64,000 nucleotides of DNA, taken from positions 201,682-265,681 of the forward strand of contig NZ_BMJA01000003.1 in NCBI RefSeq assembly GCF_014642835.1, given 5' to 3'. Source of the stretch: Dyella nitratireducens. GTDB taxonomy: Bacteria; Pseudomonadota; Gammaproteobacteria; Xanthomonadales; Rhodanobacteraceae. The notes under the pieces are model-generated. The model searched no databases, was not told the DNA's origin, and was given only the letters and a program-made list of their open reading frames with translations. Below are positions 62,407 to 64,000 of this stretch, in pieces (the first letter of the stretch is position 1; each line of letters opens with the position of its first letter). The position numbers were made by a program, and so were the translations under genes.

Positions 62407-64000
62407 TCACCCTTGCGCCGCGCGAGGCGTGGTGGACTTGGTGCCGTGCCTGGCCAGTTGCGCCAACTGCCCCACATCGCCAGGCCGGCCAAGCCAATGG
62501 CCTTGCATCTCATGGCAGCCCAAGGCAGCCAGCTGTGTTGCTTGTTGCACCGTTTCCACACCTTCGGCCACCACGCGCTTACCGAGGCTGATGGCCAGGG
62601 CGATGATGGCGTGGATGACGGAGGCATCCTCGGGATCATCCGTCATGTGCATGACGAAGCTGCGGTCGATCTTCAGCGTATCGATGGCAAAGCGGCGCAA
62701 ATAAGCCAGGCTTGAGAAACCGGTACCGAAGTCGTCGATGGAAAGCTTTACGCCGAGCGCGCTGAGGCCGGCGATGCGCTGCTGGATCGATTCGCTCGGC
62801 TCCATCAGCATGCTTTCCGTCAGTTCCAGTTCGAGCAGGTGCGGCGGCAAGCCGGTTTCGCGCAGCGACTCCATCACGAAGCTCAGGAAGTTGTCGCGCA
62901 CGAACTGTACCTGCGAGATGTTGACGCTGACGCTCACGCCTTTCAGCGGACCATGCTGCCAGGCCTTGCACGCGCGGCAGGCTTCTTTCAAAACCCAGTT
63001 GCCCATGCCGAGAATCAAGCCGCTGGTTTCCGCGATCGGAATGAATACGTCCGGCAGGCAGACTTCGCCATCGGGCCGGCGCCAACGCATGAGCGCTTCG
63101 GTTGCGATGATCTTGCGCGAGCTGGTATCGACACGCGGTTGGAACTCCAGGAACAGCTCCGAGCGCATAAGCGCAAAACGCAGCGCGTTTTCCAGGTCGA
63201 ACTCCTTCTGCGCATTGGCCTCCATCGCGGCGGTATAGAAGTGATAGTCGTTGCGGCCATTGCGCTTGGCCGCATACATGGCGATGTCGGCGTGGCGGAT
63301 CAGCAGGTCGGCATCGTCACCATCATCCGGAAACATGCTGACGCCGATACTTGCCGAAAGCTGCAACTCCCTACGCCCTACCCGGATGGGTTTGCTCAGC
63401 ATCTCCAAAGCCTTGGTCGCGGCGATGGCAGCATCCGACTTGTCGGACAGATCCGGCAACAGCACGACGAATTCATCGCCGCCAAGGCGAGCCACGGTAT
63501 CAGCGCCTTTCACGACAGAAAGCAAACGGTCGGCGACTTGCTGCAGCAGTTCATCGCCCGGCCCATGGCCGAGCGTGTCGTTGATCTGCTTGAAGCGGTC
63601 CAGGTCGATGAACAACACCGCGAGATGATGCGCCGTGTGTTTTGCGCGGGCCAAGGCAATGTCGAGCCGTTCGAGCAGCAGTGCCCGATTGGGCAGCCCG
63701 GTCAGGGCATCGAAGTGCGCCAGATGCGCCATGCGTTCGGACAGCTCCAGCACCGCACTGACGTCGCGCAATACCAGTACCGCCCCCATCACGTCCTCGC
63801 TGCTCGAACGGATCGGCGTTGCCGAGCATTCGATGGCATGACGCGTCTCGTCCTTCAATTCCAGCGCGCATAGAAAAGGACCTTCCGGCAGACCGGACTG
63901 CAGCGCCATGCATGCCGGATGCATCTGCGTCATCCGCTCGCCTTCGCGCCATAGCGGCAGCTGCTGTTCCAAGGTCCGCTCGTTTGGCGCAATGGAGCGA
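62407..64000 (-). CDS. PAS-GGDEF-EAL cyclic-di-GMP protein (5' end outside window)
   Basis: The frame is open from the window edge, giving about 530 residues. A PAS end (IECSATPIRSSSEDVMGAV-LVLRDVSAV) is followed by a GGDEF domain with RLGGDEFVVLLP and then an EAL domain. The EAL domain keeps EALMRW, VNISQ, ELTES, DDFGTGFSSLAYLRR, LKIDRSFV and AEGVET, that is, all catalytic or Mg-binding motifs visible. Both diguanylate cyclase and phosphodiesterase activity are therefore possible. A TTG at 63972 is unlikely to be the true start, as similarity continues upstream of it. It ends 22 bases from the convergent LysR gene. Confidence 0.9.
   Translation of the reverse strand, partial: RSIAPNERTLEQQLPLWREGERMTQMHPACMALQSGLPEGPFLCALELKDETRHAIECSATPIRSSSEDVMGAVLVLRDVSAVLELSERMAHLAHFDALTGLPNRALLLERLDIALARAKHTAHHLAVLFIDLDRFKQINDTLGHGPGDELLQQVADRLLSVVKGADTVARLGGDEFVVLLPDLSDKSDAAIAATKALEMLSKPIRVGRRELQLSASIGVSMFPDDGDDADLLIRHADIAMYAAKRNGRNDYHFYTAAMEANAQKEFDLENALRFALMRSELFLEFQPRVDTSSRKIIATEALMRWRRPDGEVCLPDVFIPIAETSGLILGMGNWVLKEACRACKAWQHGPLKGVSVSVNISQVQFVRDNFLSFVMESLRETGLPPHLLELELTESMLMEPSESIQQRIAGLSALGVKLSIDDFGTGFSSLAYLRRFAIDTLKIDRSFVMHMTDDPEDASVIHAIIALAISLGKRVVAEGVETVQQATQLAALGCHEMQGHWLGRPGDVGQLAQLARHGTKSTTPRAAQG

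Overview
The window comes from a high-GC gammaproteobacterium. The gene families and order (EmrAB with a NodT-type outer-membrane factor, cytochrome bo3 oxidase, large propeller-type sensor kinases, NsrR/Hmp) together with many dispersed CCGTCATTCCGGCGAA-type palindromes suggest the Xanthomonadales/Rhodanobacteraceae (Dyella or Luteibacter-like). That placement is inferred from gene content only. No rRNA, tRNA, CRISPR array, prophage or recognisable transposase was seen.

Layout. 1-4152 (minus) is most of a secreted RHS/YD-repeat protein whose variable C-terminal tip looks like an RlpA-type double-psi beta-barrel; its 3' end lies outside the window. 4440-9991 is an EmrA-EmrB-OMF exporter with one MarR regulator divergent and a second downstream. 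10223-16348 (minus) is a CoA-thioester catabolic operon: 3-hydroxyacyl-CoA dehydrogenase, acyl-CoA dehydrogenase, two crotonases, a CaiB-type CoA-transferase and a YWTD beta-propeller protein. A DUF1275 membrane protein and a 978-residue FAD/Fe-S 2-hydroxyacid dehydrogenase follow. 20534-29701 holds two paralogous propeller/Y_Y_Y histidine kinases without an adjacent response regulator, and between them an MFS-tautomerase-SDR operon.

29702-32701 holds a nested repeat cluster, a SnoaL-like protein, DoxX, a LysR regulator and a small membrane-anchored protein. 32740-36632 (minus) is cyoABCD, a quinol oxidase lacking CuA ligands. It sits beside a PoxB-type pyruvate:quinone oxidoreductase, and a second PoxB paralogue lies at 52713. 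Both feed electrons to quinone, so together with the 2-hydroxyacid dehydrogenase the window is rich in quinone-linked respiration. 39185-46499 contains an acetoacetate decarboxylase-like protein, a tandem pair of small proteins resembling the Xre/MbcA/ParS toxin-binding domain, a NarL-type response regulator, and a LuxR protein coupled to a giant OmpR-wHTH/ATPase/TPR regulator.

47046-52662 is an AraC-regulated ytcA-mdtNOP-like exporter. 54585-56319 is an nsrR/hmp nitric-oxide defence pair with a clear NsrR box. 56596-62384 is an aaeXAB-like aromatic-acid exporter plus OMF with a divergent LysR regulator. The window ends in a PAS-GGDEF-EAL protein cut at its 5' side.

The strongest leads for follow-up are the RHS DPBB tip, the CoA/YWTD operon, the split ATPase/LuxR regulator pair, the ParS-like tandem pair without a toxin, and the dispersed repeat families that bracket genes.
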